This document shows positions 50,154-61,921 of a DNA stretch of 64,000 nucleotides, one piece after another; the stretch's first letter is position 1, and every line of letters starts with the position of its first letter. Both the position numbers and the translations under genes were made by a program. Origin of the DNA: Austropuccinia psidii (lineage: Eukaryota; Basidiomycota; Pucciniomycetes; Pucciniales; Sphaerophragmiaceae). The notes under the pieces are model-generated. The model worked only from the letters and a program-made list of their open reading frames with translations. It did not search any database and was not told the origin of the DNA. Location: contig JALGQZ010000007.1 in NCBI GenBank assembly GCA_023105745.1, forward strand, positions 54,975,569-55,039,568, in the 5' to 3' direction.

Positions 50154-50594
50154 GAGAAAGGAAAGGTTGGACCATCAACAGATATGTTGAAGTAAGGTTT
50201 TATCTACATCATCTATTCAGAGTTACAAGGAGTTTGTATGATTAAGTTCATGTGTAAACTCAACATGAATAAATTTTTCTTATTGATTAACACACATATT
50301 TTGTTTTTTGTTGGAATTTTTGCAAACAATCTAATCAAGTGATCATACCCCCATGTGGCTGAGGCTGGTGCTGGTCCCCACAGTTGGAAGAGTTCTGAAT
50401 TATGAGCAGAAAATGATGAGTTGGTTTACTTTTCTGTTGTTGGAACAGGTGTTGATTGGAAATGTGAGTTTTTTGAATTTTCAGAAAATGTAGTTGCATT
50501 ATATCTTGAAACAGTCCAGCTTGTTCAGATTTTGAGAGAACAAATCAAATGGGAGGTATTCTTGCTTAGTTCATTTTTGAGGTGTCATGACTTA
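50154..50594 (+). other. Unassigned remnant left of element A
   Basis: The only open stretch is 50421-50599, without a clear start, reading into the insertion site of A. The reading can be continued after A at 61261 (..RCHDLPI|FIDLLGDLYSSN) for about 20 codons. It may be further copia or other coding debris. I do not recognise it. Confidence 0.35.
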
Positions 50595-50599
50595 CCCAT

Positions 50600-52616
50600 T
50601 GTGAGCCTTTGAGATATGACCACATACCCAATAAGGTCACAAAAAAGACTCAGAATAATTATACCTTTAATATAATTATATTAGAATAATTATACACTAA
50701 AAATAATTACTCAAATATACAAAAAATACCATAAATTGGTACTAAAATTGGTTTAACTTAAAAACCAATGAATCAACATGTAAAACAAATTATACCATTG
50801 GATTCCCCATGGAAAAATACACATATACCATTTTTATGGCATATCTGTAAAGTCAATATTTAAGGAATTATAAGGTATAATACCTTATAAAAACCATAAA
50901 ATCTTATTTATCTCAGAAGCTAATGAAACAACATGTGAAATAAATTGTACCAGTGGATTTCCCACAAAAATCCACATATAAAACAATTAATAAGCTAATT
51001 CCCAAAATCAATACTTAAGGAATTATCCTGAATATATGCACTTTTTTGGTCAACGCATATATTCAGTGATCATAGCTAATATCTTCTAAACTATACATGC
51101 TAGAATGATGAACCAAAAATAAAGTTATCACGTAATTACTGTAAGAACACATATATGAACTTTATTTTGCAAATTATAAACAAGGTTAAGACTTATGAGG
51201 AAATATTGATAAAAATCAACAGAGCTGTTGACCACTTTGTTGTGAAAGTAGTCCAAACTTAAAAAAAAGTATACAGTTGGATTCTACTAGTTTATTCGAG
51301 AAGAATGACGTAATTTTTATTATTAAATTCAGGGTATAACCCCCTGAAATCAAGGTTTGAAGTTTAAAATATTGAATTTCGACAGAAAAGATGAGTTACA
51401 AGAAAAATCATCAAAATTAGAGTTTTGATGATGTAATGAAAAGCTCTTGAAAGCATAATAAGGTTATGTCAGGCTATCAGAATTCACTCTCTGAATTGCT
51501 GTAGCGTGAAAACCTTAAAAGTTATTGAGGATCAAAGTTTGAGCTTAAATTAAGCTGTTATGATCACATACTGTAACCTTAAATTAAGTTTAACAGTCTT
51601 AAGAGTGATAAAATTGGTGAGTACTATTAGTTTATGATTAAAACTAATAAAATCCACGAAATTTGGGGTTCTGCCAAGCCTCTGATGTCATCAAACTTAG
51701 AGTTATAGTGATAACTCTAAATAATGGTGCAATAATGATGTAATATGGTTTGATCATGATGTAATCACCCTCAAACCTTAAAATATTGATCAATTCCAGT
51801 GGATATGATCAGTACACGTCTACTAGAAGCCTGTTGGACTCTAGGAGGGAGGTATTTACTATAAATAGAGCTCTTTTTACTCTATTTTCCCCTCAGACGC
51901 ATCAAAAACATTAAATCAATTAAATCAAAGGTAATTTCTTTATTCTTTATATATAAAACTGTTATATTATTAAAGACCAAAGACCACCTTGCTATAATCA
52001 TCTATTTTGACGTGATTAAATCATTTATTTAATTGTTTTTGTTAAAAATCTCTCTAAAAAACTCATTTCCACGTAAAAATCCAGAATAATTTGTAATTTT
52101 CTTTATTTTTATTGTAAATACAATTTGAAAAGGTTGTATTTATATTTTTTGGCGTAAAATACTTCAAAATTATTATATTAAGTGTTAAAAGTAGGTTATT
52201 TTCTCTTATTATAATAATTTCTCTATTATTACTCTCTTAATAATTCTTTAATTAATATAAATAGTATTTATATTAATTCATAACTTTAATATTAGTAATA
52301 TTATTGTTATTAATTGTTTTTTATTTATAAAAAACAATTTTTTACGCCTTTATTATTTGTTGGTAACAATAATAAAGAGCTTTATAATATATTAATTATT
52401 TTATATTAATATATTATTTATAATATTATAATTTCATATAATATTAATTATATTATTATATTTATTTAATAATATAATATTTTTACGCCATAATAATAAT
52501 ATTTCTTTATTATTATTATTATTTTAATCTTATTTATTTCAATTATAAGGACATTCAGAGTACAATAAGTAATAAATTAGTAATTTTTACTTATTGTTTC
52601 ATAGTCAAACCTTACA
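50600..52616 (+). mobile_element. 5' LTR of A
   Basis: TGTGAGCCTTTGAGATATGACC to ..CATAGTCAAACCTTACA. It contains a TATA box at 51860-51868 and a donor-like AAAG|GTAATT at 51930/51931. It differs from the 3' LTR at scattered single positions, for example around 51057, 51146-51168, 51297, 51456 and 51797. Confidence 0.95.
51860..51868 (+). promoter_or_regulatory. TATA box in the LTR of A
   Basis: TATAAATAG sits after the conserved GGAGGGAGGTATTTAC block and is followed by GAGCTCTTTTTACTCTATTTTCCCCTCAGACGC. The same block occurs in the LTRs of B, the solo LTR and E. The start of transcription is probably 25-45 bases downstream; that is inferred. Confidence 0.6.
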
Positions 52617-52618
52617 TT

Positions 52619-52636
52619 TGGGGGCCTGTCCGTGAT
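52619..52636 (+). other. Primer-binding site of A (proline tRNA-like)
   Basis: TGGGGGCCTGTCCGTGAT, two bases after the LTR. It matches the proline-tRNA primer site of murine leukaemia virus at 15 of 18 positions. The host tRNA sequence is not visible here. Confidence 0.75.
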
Positions 52637-53112
52637 ATTTACTTAAACGACCTTTAAAAAGATTCTATTTGGGTTTATCCAATAATAAATTATATTTATA
52701 ATCATAAAAATTATATAATAATTTTATATTTTATTGATTTTAAAAGCTATTGAGGCATTTGGAAAGCAATTGTACTGTCTTACACGTGGTTTTTCACATC
52801 CTTAGACTTGCAAGAACTTTCTTTGAGTGACTCTAGTGATTAAAAGAGATATTTTATAAATTAAAAATAATTTTTATTATAATTTAATTTTATAAGAATC
52901 ATATTCATTTTTTATTTTATTCTTTAAAAAAAAAAATATATAAAAATATTAAAAAATATTAAAAACCAATAAAAAAGTTATTTTTATTCATTTTTATTCA
53001 TTTATTTCAATTTTTTCAAAGATATAAAAGCAATTCCTACGTGGAAAATTGCCATATCTTGCCAAAAATAACACTTATTATAAAAAGACTTATATTTATT
53101 TGTCTTTTTCAG

Positions 53113-53262
53113 TGTTTGAAGATAACCCAACAGAAGACAACCAAGCTACTGTTGAGAGATTGGTGGAAGAAACTTGTCAAAGTTCTCCAACACCAGTTAT
53201 CACCAAAAGAAAGAAAGCTAAGAAATTAGACTTTCCAGGGCCCACCATTCAAGACTCTGAAG
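53113..53262 (+). other. Candidate spliced upstream coding exon of A
   Basis: Bounded by TTTGTCTTTTTCAG on the left and AAG|GTGAGC on the right. It is open in the Gag frame and reads VFEDNPTEDNQATVERLVEE, then a Lys-rich segment ending TIQDSEG. It has no ATG, so it needs an upstream start or a spliced leader. Related readings occur in B (30093-30242) and E (19985-20135). A 75 bp intron (53263-53337, AG at 53336-53337) would join it in frame to SQYSIQSDG, skipping the stop at 53316. Confidence 0.5.
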
Positions 53263-53321
53263 GTGAGCACCTCTTTTTAAATTGCCATAAAAGAATTTTA
53301 TTCTTTCTTATTCTTTAAATT

Positions 53322-56300
53322 ATGACTACCAGAAGAGGTTCCCAATACTCCATCCAATCAGATGGAGCTGGACTCAGAAGTAGAATTGATCCCTCGAAAG
53401 GGAAAAGAAAGGGCAATATCCCCAGTGGAACAGAATCCACACAAGGAAGTGCCTTATCCCAAAGGCAAGTCCCAGAAATGCCCATGATATCTGAGCCTGA
53501 ATTGGAACTAAGTATGAGTAACGCAAACAGGTACAAATCACATTCAGAGGGCTCAAATAGACATCTACATGAGCCAGTACAAGCAGTATTACACAGTATA
53601 CAAGGACAAAGACTGGGAAATGCTGCCTCAAATACACCAAGGAGTGATGAACTCCTGGCACATCCTGAAAAAGTTCCTCAAAGAGGAGGAGATAGTGAAA
53701 TACTCCAATGGATGGAATCCACTGTCATCCAAACCTCAAATCAAAAAGATCAAGGATTATCATGCCAAAAAGAGGGAGGCAACCAAGGAAGAAGCCCCAG
53801 TAGCTTCTACCAGCAAGCCTCAAGCCAACCCACTTCCCCAAGAAGGGAAGAAGAACAAGAAAAAACATTGGAGGAAACCATATTCCCCAAGCTACAGAAT
53901 CCCAAGAATCCAAAAGGATGCCATGGACAATGTTTTCAACATGGCCAGAACCTTGATGGAATTCAAGGACAAGGAAGAGCAAAGAATAAGACAACCTCAT
54001 TTCCCAAAGAAATAACCTTGTCCAAAGATGTTGTAAATACTTTAACAGAAATTAAAAATAGTATATTACCTCTAAAAGAAATTAAAGACAGTTTATTATC
54101 ACTACAAGAAATAAATAACAATTTATCTTCTTTAACAAAAATTGTTGTGCAAAACAAGAAAGAAATTGACAACATTAAGTTTATTGTTGAAAATAATAAA
54201 CCAAAGAATTTAATTGACAATACTCAAAAATTAATACAAGGACAACAAGAATTGTATAAATACATAAAAGATATCAAAGACAAGACTTTTACAATCAATT
54301 ATGATGTGAGTATTGACAATCTTACAGAGAAATTAAATAAATTAAGTATTTCTGTAGAAACATTTGAAGAAAAGACTTCATCACACCAAAAATTACTTTT
54401 GGACCATGTGGAAAAAAGTGATGAAGCAAGAATGCATCTGAAAGATGATATTCAAAGTGAAATAAGGCTTATTACAGAAAAAATGGATAAAATTAATGAG
54501 GCTAATTTAAATATGCCAAAGTTATCAACACCATTTTCTCATATAAGAAGCCCTGTTAAAACAAAAGAGGAATTGTCAAATCCTTTCATAACAGACTTGA
54601 GTCACCAAGACAATAACCAAGTCTTAATGAAGGAAGCACCTCAATTGAAGGAATGGCTAACATTCACAGGAGAAGGTGAATATGACCACATGTCATTTAT
54701 TAAAACAATTGACATGTTACAAGAAGACTATGCCATACCAGATGAATTAATCACTGCAAGATTACATTCATTGTTTGAGAAATCTGCAAAAAGATGGTAT
54801 TATGGCATAAGACAAACAAATGGTAAAAATACCTGGTCTTGGTGGAAACAAGAAATAATCACCAAGTGGGCAAATGATGCCTGGAGGTATAAGATAGAAA
54901 ATGCATTTGAAAACTCTTTCTTTGACCCAGAGAAAGATAAACCTCTAACTTGGTTCTTAAAACAAGTTGAAAGGCTTAATGCACTGTACCCAGAAATGTC
55001 ACAGAAGATGGTGCATATGAAAATACTTAAAAAATGTGGAGGGGAACTAGAACATGCCCTAAGAAGCAGGTGTATAGAACCATGCTCCACAGAAGAGTAT
55101 ATAAATGCACTAGAAGATATAGTGACAAGAACAAAAATTGGCAGGACTTGGAAAAAATTGGACATCAAAAGCCCAAATAAACCATTTATCAAAAAAGATA
55201 AGTCAAAAGAATCCTTTAAACCCAATACATCCAACAATAATGAGCAAAGAAAATGCCATAAATGTGGAGGTATTGGACACTTAGCCAATAATTGCCTTAA
55301 AAAAGCAAAGATTAATGAAATTGTGGAAACAGAGAGCCACAATGACAAAGAAGAGGAATCTGACTCTGAAAAAGAGACAGAAGAGTCAGAAAGCTCTGAA
55401 AGTGATGAAATCAATATAATTAATGCACAAATTAATAATATTGATATAATTTATGAAGTACTGGATGTTAATTCAAACTTACCACAAGTTGGAACATCTG
55501 ACACAAACCTGACAAACATACAAGATGCCAAAATGTATAGAACCAAACCTGCAAGAGGAATGGGATATACAGCTGGAAAATCAAGTATTAGTATTGTTAT
55601 GGTTGATAACCAAGAAGGAAAGGTTAACTTGGATACAGGAGCATATTGTACCTGTGTTGGCAAAAGTTACTTAAAAACCATTGTCCCAGACTGGCAAGAA
55701 AAACTTATGCCAATACAAGGTGTCAAATTTAGTAGTGCAAGTGAGAGCATGAAGCCCCTTGGAATAATTGATTTAACACTAATTTTTCCTCATCCCTCAC
55801 AATGTGTCAGAATTAAAGTAGAGTTTGTAGTAATGGACAACTGTACTAGTAATCATTTCATACTTGGGAATGACTACTTATCAATCTATGGTATAGATAT
55901 CTCCAACCAAAAGGATAGATATTTTACCATAGGAGATAACAAAAGACAAAAGTTTGGATTCTTAAATAACAAAAAACAAATCACAGTTATTAAGAATGAA
56001 GAAAAAATTCCAGAAAAGGAACTTTTTATATCTGAACAACTCATAGAGGCAGAATTCAATCAAGAATTAACAGAAAAAATGAAAGAAAAATTGATTGATC
56101 TCTTATTTAAGTATAAAAATGCCTTTGCAACTGACAAAGAGCCACTAGGTGCCATAATTGTACATGAAGTGGATATAATTCTTAATGTAGAAAAACCTTA
56201 CCCACCTTTATTAAGAAGACCTGCTTATCCAGCCAGTGCAAGAGCTAGAGAAGCCTTAGAGGTGCACATTAAAGAATTAATAGACCTAGGAGTATTAAGA

Positions 56301-58919
56301 AAGGTTGGACACAATGAACAAGTAGAAGTTACTACACCTGTCATTATAACTTGGCATAATGGAAAATCAAGGATGGTAGGAGACTTCAGAGCCCTGAATA
56401 CCTATACCATTCCAGACAGATATCCAATACCCAGAATCCATGAGACATTGACCCAATTGTCACAAGCTAAGTTCATCACAGCTATGGATGCTCTTAAGGG
56501 TTTTCATCAAAATGTCTTAACAGACAATGCCAAGAAACTACTAAGAATAATAGTCCATTGTGGAATTTTTGAATACTTAAGAATGCCATTTGGGATAAAA
56601 AATGCACCTTCCCATTATCAAAGAATGATGAATACCATATTTCCTGAAGAATTATCAGAAGGATGGTTAATAATCTACATTGATGATATCATAGTTTGCT
56701 CAGAAACTTGGGAAAATCACCTGACAAGACTAGAAAGAGTACTACAGAAAATAGTCCAAGTAAATATGAAAATTTCATTGAAAGAGTGTGATTTTGCATA
56801 TAGTGAATTAAAAGCCCTAGGACATGTAGTATCTGGCCTTAGTCTGGGCATAGACAAAAATAAAGTAGCAGCAGTACTACTTAAACCAATGCCTCAAACC
56901 AAAAAAGAAATGCAATCATTTCTAGGATTTGCTGGTTACTATAGACAGCATATAAAGGACTTTGCAAAGATTGCTAAATCCTTGTATAAGCTATGTGACC
57001 AACAAACAGTCTATGAGATGACAGAAGAAAGAGTCAAGGCATATGAAGAATTGAAAAATTCCTTAACAAATGCCCCATTTCTTCTAATGCCAGATTGGAA
57101 GCTACCCTTCAAACTGTATATTGATGCTTGTGGAGAAGGACTAGGTGCTGCACTTCACCAAACACAAATTATCAATGATAAACCAGTGGAAGGACCAATT
57201 TGTTTCATTTCAAGGCAGATAAAGCCAACAGAAGCAAGGTATGGAGCAAGCCAAATGGAATGCTTATGCCTAGTATGGGCTTTAGAAAAACTGCATTATT
57301 ATTTGGATGGCACAGTATTTGATGTAATCACAGACTGTAATGCTGTGAAATCACTATTAAATATGAAGACACCAAATAGACATATGCTGAGATGGCAAAT
57401 TGCTATCCAAGAATATAGAGGAAATATGACTATTGTTCATAAATCTGGAAATATCCATAAAAATGCAGATGGTCTTAGCAGATGGGCTCTAGCAAATACC
57501 CCTGACAATCCAGCATGGGTACCACAAGAAGAGCACCATATAGAAGGAATATGTGTTACAGACATTGGCACAGAATTCTTTAACCAAGTTAAAGAAAGCT
57601 ATAAGACAGACAAAAATTGCCATATCTTAAGCCAACTTCTAATGAAAGACTGCAAAGATCCATCACTTTCATCAAAACTAGATGAAATATGGAAAAAGGC
57701 ATATGATGAAGGAAGATTTCACCTCCTTGATGGAATCCTTTACCATAGAACAAAACACACATGTGTTATGGCCTTAACAGACAGAACACTAATAAACACT
57801 ATTTTACATGAGTGTCATGATAGTGTTGCATCTGGACATCTCTCAGAAGATAGGACACTAGAGAGGGTGAAAACCTGCTCTTGGTGGCCAAATTGGAAGA
57901 AAGATGTTGCAGAATACTGCCAAACCTGTGACATATGTCAAAAAGCCAACAGAGCCACAGGAAAGAAATTTGGAATGATGATCCAAATCCAAGAACCAAA
58001 ATCCCCATGGGAAATAGTTCATATGGATTGGGTAACAGCCTTACCTCCAGGAGGAGACAGGAGTTATAATGCATGCCTAGTATTAGTTGACAGATACAGT
58101 AAAACTCCCATGTTCTTACCATGTCATAAAGATGACACAGCTATGGATACAGCCATAATGATATGGAATAAAGTCATTAGCCACACAGGCTTATTCCAAA
58201 ATATTATAAGTGACAGAGACCCAAAGTTCACTTCAGCATTATGGACAAATCTCCATAACTTGTTTGGGACAAAGTTATCATTCTCAACAGCTTATCATCC
58301 TCAAACTGATGGTCTAGCAGAAAGAATGATACAGACCCTAGAGGATATGATCAGAAGATTCTGTGCTTATGGGCTAGAATTCAAAGATTCTGATGGTTTT
58401 ACCCATGATTGGTGTACACTAATACCAGCACTTGAACTGGCATATAAGACATCAATCCATTCTTCTACTGGCAAAACACCAGCAATGCTAGAGAAAGGTT
58501 GGAATCCAAGACTTCCTTATGACACCCTCAAAAAGGACTTAGTGGATATACATCCAACAGCAAGCAGTTTCAAGATAATGCTTGACAAAGCAAGACACCA
58601 TGCAAACAGATGCATGCAAGATTCTTTCAAATATGCAAAAGAAAGATGGGATAAAAGTCATAAACCACCTGATTTCAAAATAGGAGACTTGGTTTTAGTA
58701 TCAACCCTTAATTTCAATAACATAAAAGGCCCAAAGAAATTGAAAGATTCCTTTGCAGGACCATTTATGATAAAAGCACTCCATGAACCCAATGCTGTGC
58801 AATTAGAACTCACAGGTGAACTAATGAACAAACACCCAACTTTCCCCGTAAGTCTGATAAAACCTTACAGTTCAAGTGACAAGGAGTTATTTCCACTAAG
58901 AAATAAACCCCCACTTTAA
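53322..58919 (+). CDS. Gag-Pol polyprotein of element A (1865 aa)
   Basis: Starts [13 protein letters not shown]; the ATG is also present in B and its context is conserved. Order of domains by residue: low-complexity N-terminus 1-225, coiled coil about 228-400, capsid about 445-605, zinc knuckle [14 protein letters not shown] 645-658, aspartic protease DTGA 771-774, RT with YIDD 1119-1122, and RNase H with first Asp 1268. The integrase has an HHCC-type end, catalytic D1569, D1631 and E1667 (35 residues between the last two), and a [11 protein letters not shown] module. It ends at NKPPL-stop, just before the chromodomain, which lies in another frame at 58928. It makes the virus-like particle and carries out reverse transcription and integration in fungal cells; this is family knowledge. 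An alternative frame overlaps residues 66-231. Confidence 0.95.
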   Translation: MTTRRGSQYSIQSDGAGLRSRIDPSKGKRKGNIPSGTESTQGSALSQRQVPEMPMISEPELELSMSNANRYKSHSEGSNRHLHEPVQAVLHSIQGQRLGNAASNTPRSDELLAHPEKVPQRGGDSEILQWMESTVIQTSNQKDQGLSCQKEGGNQGRSPSSFYQQASSQPTSPRREEEQEKTLEETIFPKLQNPKNPKGCHGQCFQHGQNLDGIQGQGRAKNKTTSFPKEITLSKDVVNTLTEIKNSILPLKEIKDSLLSLQEINNNLSSLTKIVVQNKKEIDNIKFIVENNKPKNLIDNTQKLIQGQQELYKYIKDIKDKTFTINYDVSIDNLTEKLNKLSISVETFEEKTSSHQKLLLDHVEKSDEARMHLKDDIQSEIRLITEKMDKINEANLNMPKLSTPFSHIRSPVKTKEELSNPFITDLSHQDNNQVLMKEAPQLKEWLTFTGEGEYDHMSFIKTIDMLQEDYAIPDELITARLHSLFEKSAKRWYYGIRQTNGKNTWSWWKQEIITKWANDAWRYKIENAFENSFFDPEKDKPLTWFLKQVERLNALYPEMSQKMVHMKILKKCGGELEHALRSRCIEPCSTEEYINALEDIVTRTKIGRTWKKLDIKSPNKPFIKKDKSKESFKPNTSNNNEQRKCHKCGGIGHLANNCLKKAKINEIVETESHNDKEEESDSEKETEESESSESDEINIINAQINNIDIIYEVLDVNSNLPQVGTSDTNLTNIQDAKMYRTKPARGMGYTAGKSSISIVMVDNQEGKVNLDTGAYCTCVGKSYLKTIVPDWQEKLMPIQGVKFSSASESMKPLGIIDLTLIFPHPSQCVRIKVEFVVMDNCTSNHFILGNDYLSIYGIDISNQKDRYFTIGDNKRQKFGFLNNKKQITVIKNEEKIPEKELFISEQLIEAEFNQELTEKMKEKLIDLLFKYKNAFATDKEPLGAIIVHEVDIILNVEKPYPPLLRRPAYPASARAREALEVHIKELIDLGVLRKVGHNEQVEVTTPVIITWHNGKSRMVGDFRALNTYTIPDRYPIPRIHETLTQLSQAKFITAMDALKGFHQNVLTDNAKKLLRIIVHCGIFEYLRMPFGIKNAPSHYQRMMNTIFPEELSEGWLIIYIDDIIVCSETWENHLTRLERVLQKIVQVNMKISLKECDFAYSELKALGHVVSGLSLGIDKNKVAAVLLKPMPQTKKEMQSFLGFAGYYRQHIKDFAKIAKSLYKLCDQQTVYEMTEERVKAYEELKNSLTNAPFLLMPDWKLPFKLYIDACGEGLGAALHQTQIINDKPVEGPICFISRQIKPTEARYGASQMECLCLVWALEKLHYYLDGTVFDVITDCNAVKSLLNMKTPNRHMLRWQIAIQEYRGNMTIVHKSGNIHKNADGLSRWALANTPDNPAWVPQEEHHIEGICVTDIGTEFFNQVKESYKTDKNCHILSQLLMKDCKDPSLSSKLDEIWKKAYDEGRFHLLDGILYHRTKHTCVMALTDRTLINTILHECHDSVASGHLSEDRTLERVKTCSWWPNWKKDVAEYCQTCDICQKANRATGKKFGMMIQIQEPKSPWEIVHMDWVTALPPGGDRSYNACLVLVDRYSKTPMFLPCHKDDTAMDTAIMIWNKVISHTGLFQNIISDRDPKFTSALWTNLHNLFGTKLSFSTAYHPQTDGLAERMIQTLEDMIRRFCAYGLEFKDSDGFTHDWCTLIPALELAYKTSIHSSTGKTPAMLEKGWNPRLPYDTLKKDLVDIHPTASSFKIMLDKARHHANRCMQDSFKYAKERWDKSHKPPDFKIGDLVLVSTLNFNNIKGPKKLKDSFAGPFMIKALHEPNAVQLELTGELMNKHPTFPVSLIKPYSSSDKELFPLRNKPPL
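53518..54015 (+). CDS. Overlapping alternative frame in gag of A (ATG at 53569, 148 aa)
   Basis: Open from 53518 in the +1 frame relative to Gag, with the first ATG at 53569 and the stop at 54013-54015. It reads [52 protein letters not shown], a Lys/Pro-rich middle, then [19 protein letters not shown]. Its last 33 residues match the alternative frame of distant element C at about 21 positions; the Gag frame over nearly the same bases matches at roughly half. B shares it too. It could be a real overprinted accessory protein or the ancestral first ORF. The function is unknown. Confidence 0.55.
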   Translation, partial: VTQTGTNHIQRAQIDIYMSQYKQYYTVYKDKDWEMLPQIHQGVMNSWHILKKFLKEEEIVKYSNGWNPLSSKPQIKKIKDYHAKKREATKEEAPVASTSKPQANPLPQEGKKNKKKHWRKPYSPSYRIPRIQKDAMDNVFNMARTLMEFKDKEEQRIRQPHFPKK

Positions 58920-58927
58920 ATTCCCCC

Positions 58928-59119
58928 TTGGAGGAAGGAGAGGAAAAGAAAATAGTAAAAGTCCTTAAAGAAAGAAGGACAAGAAACAAAAAAGAAAGGG
59001 AATACCTTGTAAGGTATAGAAATTCAACTCAAGAAGATGAATGGCTACTTGAGAAAGATATAACAAATGCTGATAAATTACTAAGAAGGTTCAGACATGA
59101 AAGAAAACCTGAAAAATAA
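58928..59119 (+). pseudogene. Detached chromodomain tail of A
   Basis: The frame reads KKIVKVLKERRTRNKKEREY, LVRYRNSTQEDEWLLEKDI, ADKLLRRFRHERKPEK-stop, a chromodomain of the chromovirus type. In B the same segment is continuous with integrase. In A a Glu codon has become TAA (58917-58919) and one T is missing in the following CCCCCTT run, so the tail is in a different frame without its own ATG. It may be lost from the protein or reached only by recoding. Confidence 0.8.
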
Positions 59120-59226
59120 AAAAAGTTAAGCATTATTGAGCTTCAAGACTAACAAAGTCTATTGAAGAGGTAGGACAGTGGATGATACCCTAATCACATA
59201 TATCAGATTGTGGTACAATCTTTTTT

Positions 59227-59238
59227 GGTGGTAGGGAA
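59227..59238 (+). other. Polypurine tract of A
   Basis: GGTGGTAGGGAA directly before the 3' LTR; a T-rich stretch precedes it. Confidence 0.88.
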
Positions 59239-61255
59239 TGTGAGCCTTTGAGATATGACCACATACCCAATAAGGTCACAAAAAAGACTCAGAATAACTA
59301 TACCTTTAATATAATTATATTAGAATAATTATACACTAAAAATAATTACTCAAATATACAAAAAATACCATAAATTGGTACTAAAATTGGTTTAACTTAA
59401 AAACCAATGAATCAACATGTAAAACAAATTATACCATTGGATTCCCCATGGAAAAATACACATATACCATTTTTATGGCATATCTGTAAAGTCAATATTT
59501 AAGGAATTATAAGGTATAATACCTTATAAAAACCATAAAATCTTATTTATCTCAGAAACTAATGAAACAACATGTGAAATAAATTGTACCAGTGGATTTC
59601 CCACAAAAATCCACATATAAAACAATCAATAAGCTAATTCCCAAAATCAATACTTAAGGAATTATCCTGAATATATGCACTTTTTTGGTCAATGCATATA
59701 TTCAGTGATCATAGCTAATATCTTCTAAACTATACATGCTAGAATGATGAACCAAAAATAAAGTTATCACGTAATTACTGTAAGAAGACAGATATGAACT
59801 TTATTTTTCAAATTATAAACAAGGTTAAGACTTATGAGGAAATATTGATAAAAATCAACAGAGCTGTTGACCACTTTGTTGTGAAAGTAGTCCAAACTTA
59901 AAAAAAAGTATACAGTTGGATTCTACTAGTTTATTTGAGAAGAATGACGTAATTTTTATTATTAAATTCAGGGTATAACCCCCTGAAATCAAGGTTTGAA
60001 GTTTAAAATATTGAATTTCGACAGAAAAGATGAGTTACAAGAAAAATCATCAAAATTAGAGTTTTGATGATGTAATGAAAAGCTCTTGACAGAATAATAA
60101 GGTTATGTCAGGCTATCAGAATTCACTCTCTGAATTGCTGTAGCGTGAAAACCTTAAAAGTTATTGAGGATCAAAGTTTGAGCTTAAATTAAGCTGTTAT
60201 GATCACATACTGTAACCTTAAATTAAGTTTAACAGTCTTAAGAGTGATAAAATTGGTGAGTACTATTAGTTTATGATTAAAACTAATAAAATCCACGAAA
60301 TTTGGGGTTCTGCCAAGCCTCTGATGTCATCAAACTTAGAGTTATAGTGATAACTCTAAATAATGGTGCAATAATGATGTAATATGGTTTGATCATGATG
60401 TAATCACCCTCAAACCTTAAAATATTGATCAATTCCTGTGGATATGATCAGTACACGTCTACTAGAAGCCTGTTGGACTCTAGGAGGGAGGTATTTACTA
60501 TAAATAGAGCTCTTTTTACTCTATTTTCCCCTCAGACGCATCAAAAACATTAAATCAATTAAATCAAAGGTAATTTCTTTATTCTTTATATATAAAACTG
60601 TTATATTATTAAAGACCAAAGACCACCTTGCTATAATCATCTATTTTGACGTGATTAAATCATTTATTTAATTGTTTTTGTTAAAAATCTCTCTAAAAAA
60701 CTCATTTCCACGTAAAAATCCAGAATAATTTGTAATTTTCTTTATTTTTATTGTAAATACAATTTGAAAAGGTTGTATTTATATTTTTTGGCGTAAAATA
60801 CTTCAAAATTATTATATTAAGTGTTAAAAGTAGGTTATTTTCTCTTATTATAATAATTTCTCTATTATTACTCTCTTAATAATTCTTTAATTAATATAAA
60901 TAGTATTTATATTAATTCATAACTTTAATATTAGTAATATTATTGTTATTAATTGTTTTTTATTTATAAAAAACAATTTTTTACGCCTTTATTATTTGTT
61001 GGTAACAATAATAAAGAGCTTTATAATATATTAATTATTTTATATTAATATATTATTTATAATATTATAATTTCATATAATATTAATTATATTATTATAT
61101 TTATTTAATAATATAATATTTTTACGCCATAATAATAATATTTCTTTATTATTATTATTATTTTAATCTTATTTATTTCAATTATAAGGACATTCAGAGT
61201 ACAATAAGTAATAAATTAGTAATTTTTACTTATTGTTTCATAGTCAAACCTTACA
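59239..61255 (+). mobile_element. 3' LTR of A
   Basis: 2017 bp, co-linear with the 5' LTR (constant offset 8639). The TATA box copy is at 60499-60507. Followed by the CCCAT duplication. Confidence 0.95.
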
Positions 61256-61260
61256 CCCAT

Positions 61261-61487
61261 TTTTATTGATTTATTGGGGGATTTATATTCATCTAATGAA
61301 ATCTGTTCACTTAAAATCAAAAATGGAGTATAGAACTTGTATAAGAGAGTCAATTTTGGGAATTTCAAATTGCCATTAGTGGGGGAACCCATTTTCTGCA
61401 GAACTCTTCTCCATCAAGATGGAACTATAGTATCAGATATGATTTTTTGGAGATTCTCCAGAGCCTCACGCTTGATCTGGTGATTTC
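61261..61487. other. Short unassigned stretch between A and an LTR fragment
   Basis: About 230 bp of the sequence into which A inserted. The first 80 bp or so can be read as coding debris continuing from 50599; nothing else is recognised. Confidence 0.4.
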
Positions 61488-61921
61488 TGTGAGCTTCAAG
61501 GTATATTTTACATACCTAAATGGGCCACAATTATCATTAAAATAAGTTGTGAACTATGCATAACCCATAAGTCATGAACATATCCAAAATTAATCATTTT
61601 TCATTTCAGAAAAGATGAAGAAATTTTTGTGAGTAAGTATATTCATAGATTTAACTCCAGATTTGGATTCTACACAACAATTCACCTAGGGTATCTCCAT
61701 AGACTGAGTAAGCTCAAATTAACTCAATGAGGTGGTAATATCAAAAATACTTCAATACCACATAAAAGAATTGTGAAATTTTTTTTTTCTAAATTTCATG
61801 ACAAAATAATAGCCATTTGAAAAATAACATGTTACATATACACCAATATTAGTGTTATGAATCTTTGTGGCACTTGAAACTGTGGTATTCTTACGTACAT
61901 CTTTGGTACACCCATAGTGGA
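61488..61921 (+). mobile_element. LTR fragment (family F), split by element M
   Basis: TGTGAGCTTCAAGGTATATTTTAC onward matches solo LTR 2088-4007 for about 430 bp, up to CACCCATAGTGGA. There the minus-strand LTR of M begins. The rest presumably lies beyond the window. Confidence 0.72.

Larger units (their letters stand above)
50600..61255 (+). mobile_element. Element A: near-intact Ty3/gypsy chromovirus (10.66 kb)
   Basis: Both LTRs are 2017 bp with TG...CA ends, and the flanks are CCCAT at 50595-50599 and 61256-61260. The primer site (52619-52636), polypurine tract (59227-59238) and a single 1865-codon frame with intact catalytic motifs are all present. I count about ten LTR differences by eye (roughly 99.5% identity), so insertion is recent compared with B, C, E and G. 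The chromodomain tail is out of frame, the only obvious lesion. Confidence 0.95.

Noticed and set aside
53041..53229. Frame starting upstream of gag with a GTG or TTG codon
   Set aside because: Such starts are not expected in a fungal gene. The coding signal begins at 53113 after a probable acceptor, so only that part is kept, as an exon candidate.
53538..53538. Extra T in A as a disabling insertion in gag
   Set aside because: Old element E has the same T and C also keeps its conserved N-terminal start in the Gag frame; the change is more simply a deletion in B.
54800..55414. 204-codon minus-strand frame inside gag of A
   Set aside because: Complement of the capsid and zinc-knuckle coding sequence; hydrophobic Ser/Leu-rich composition typical of an antisense shadow.
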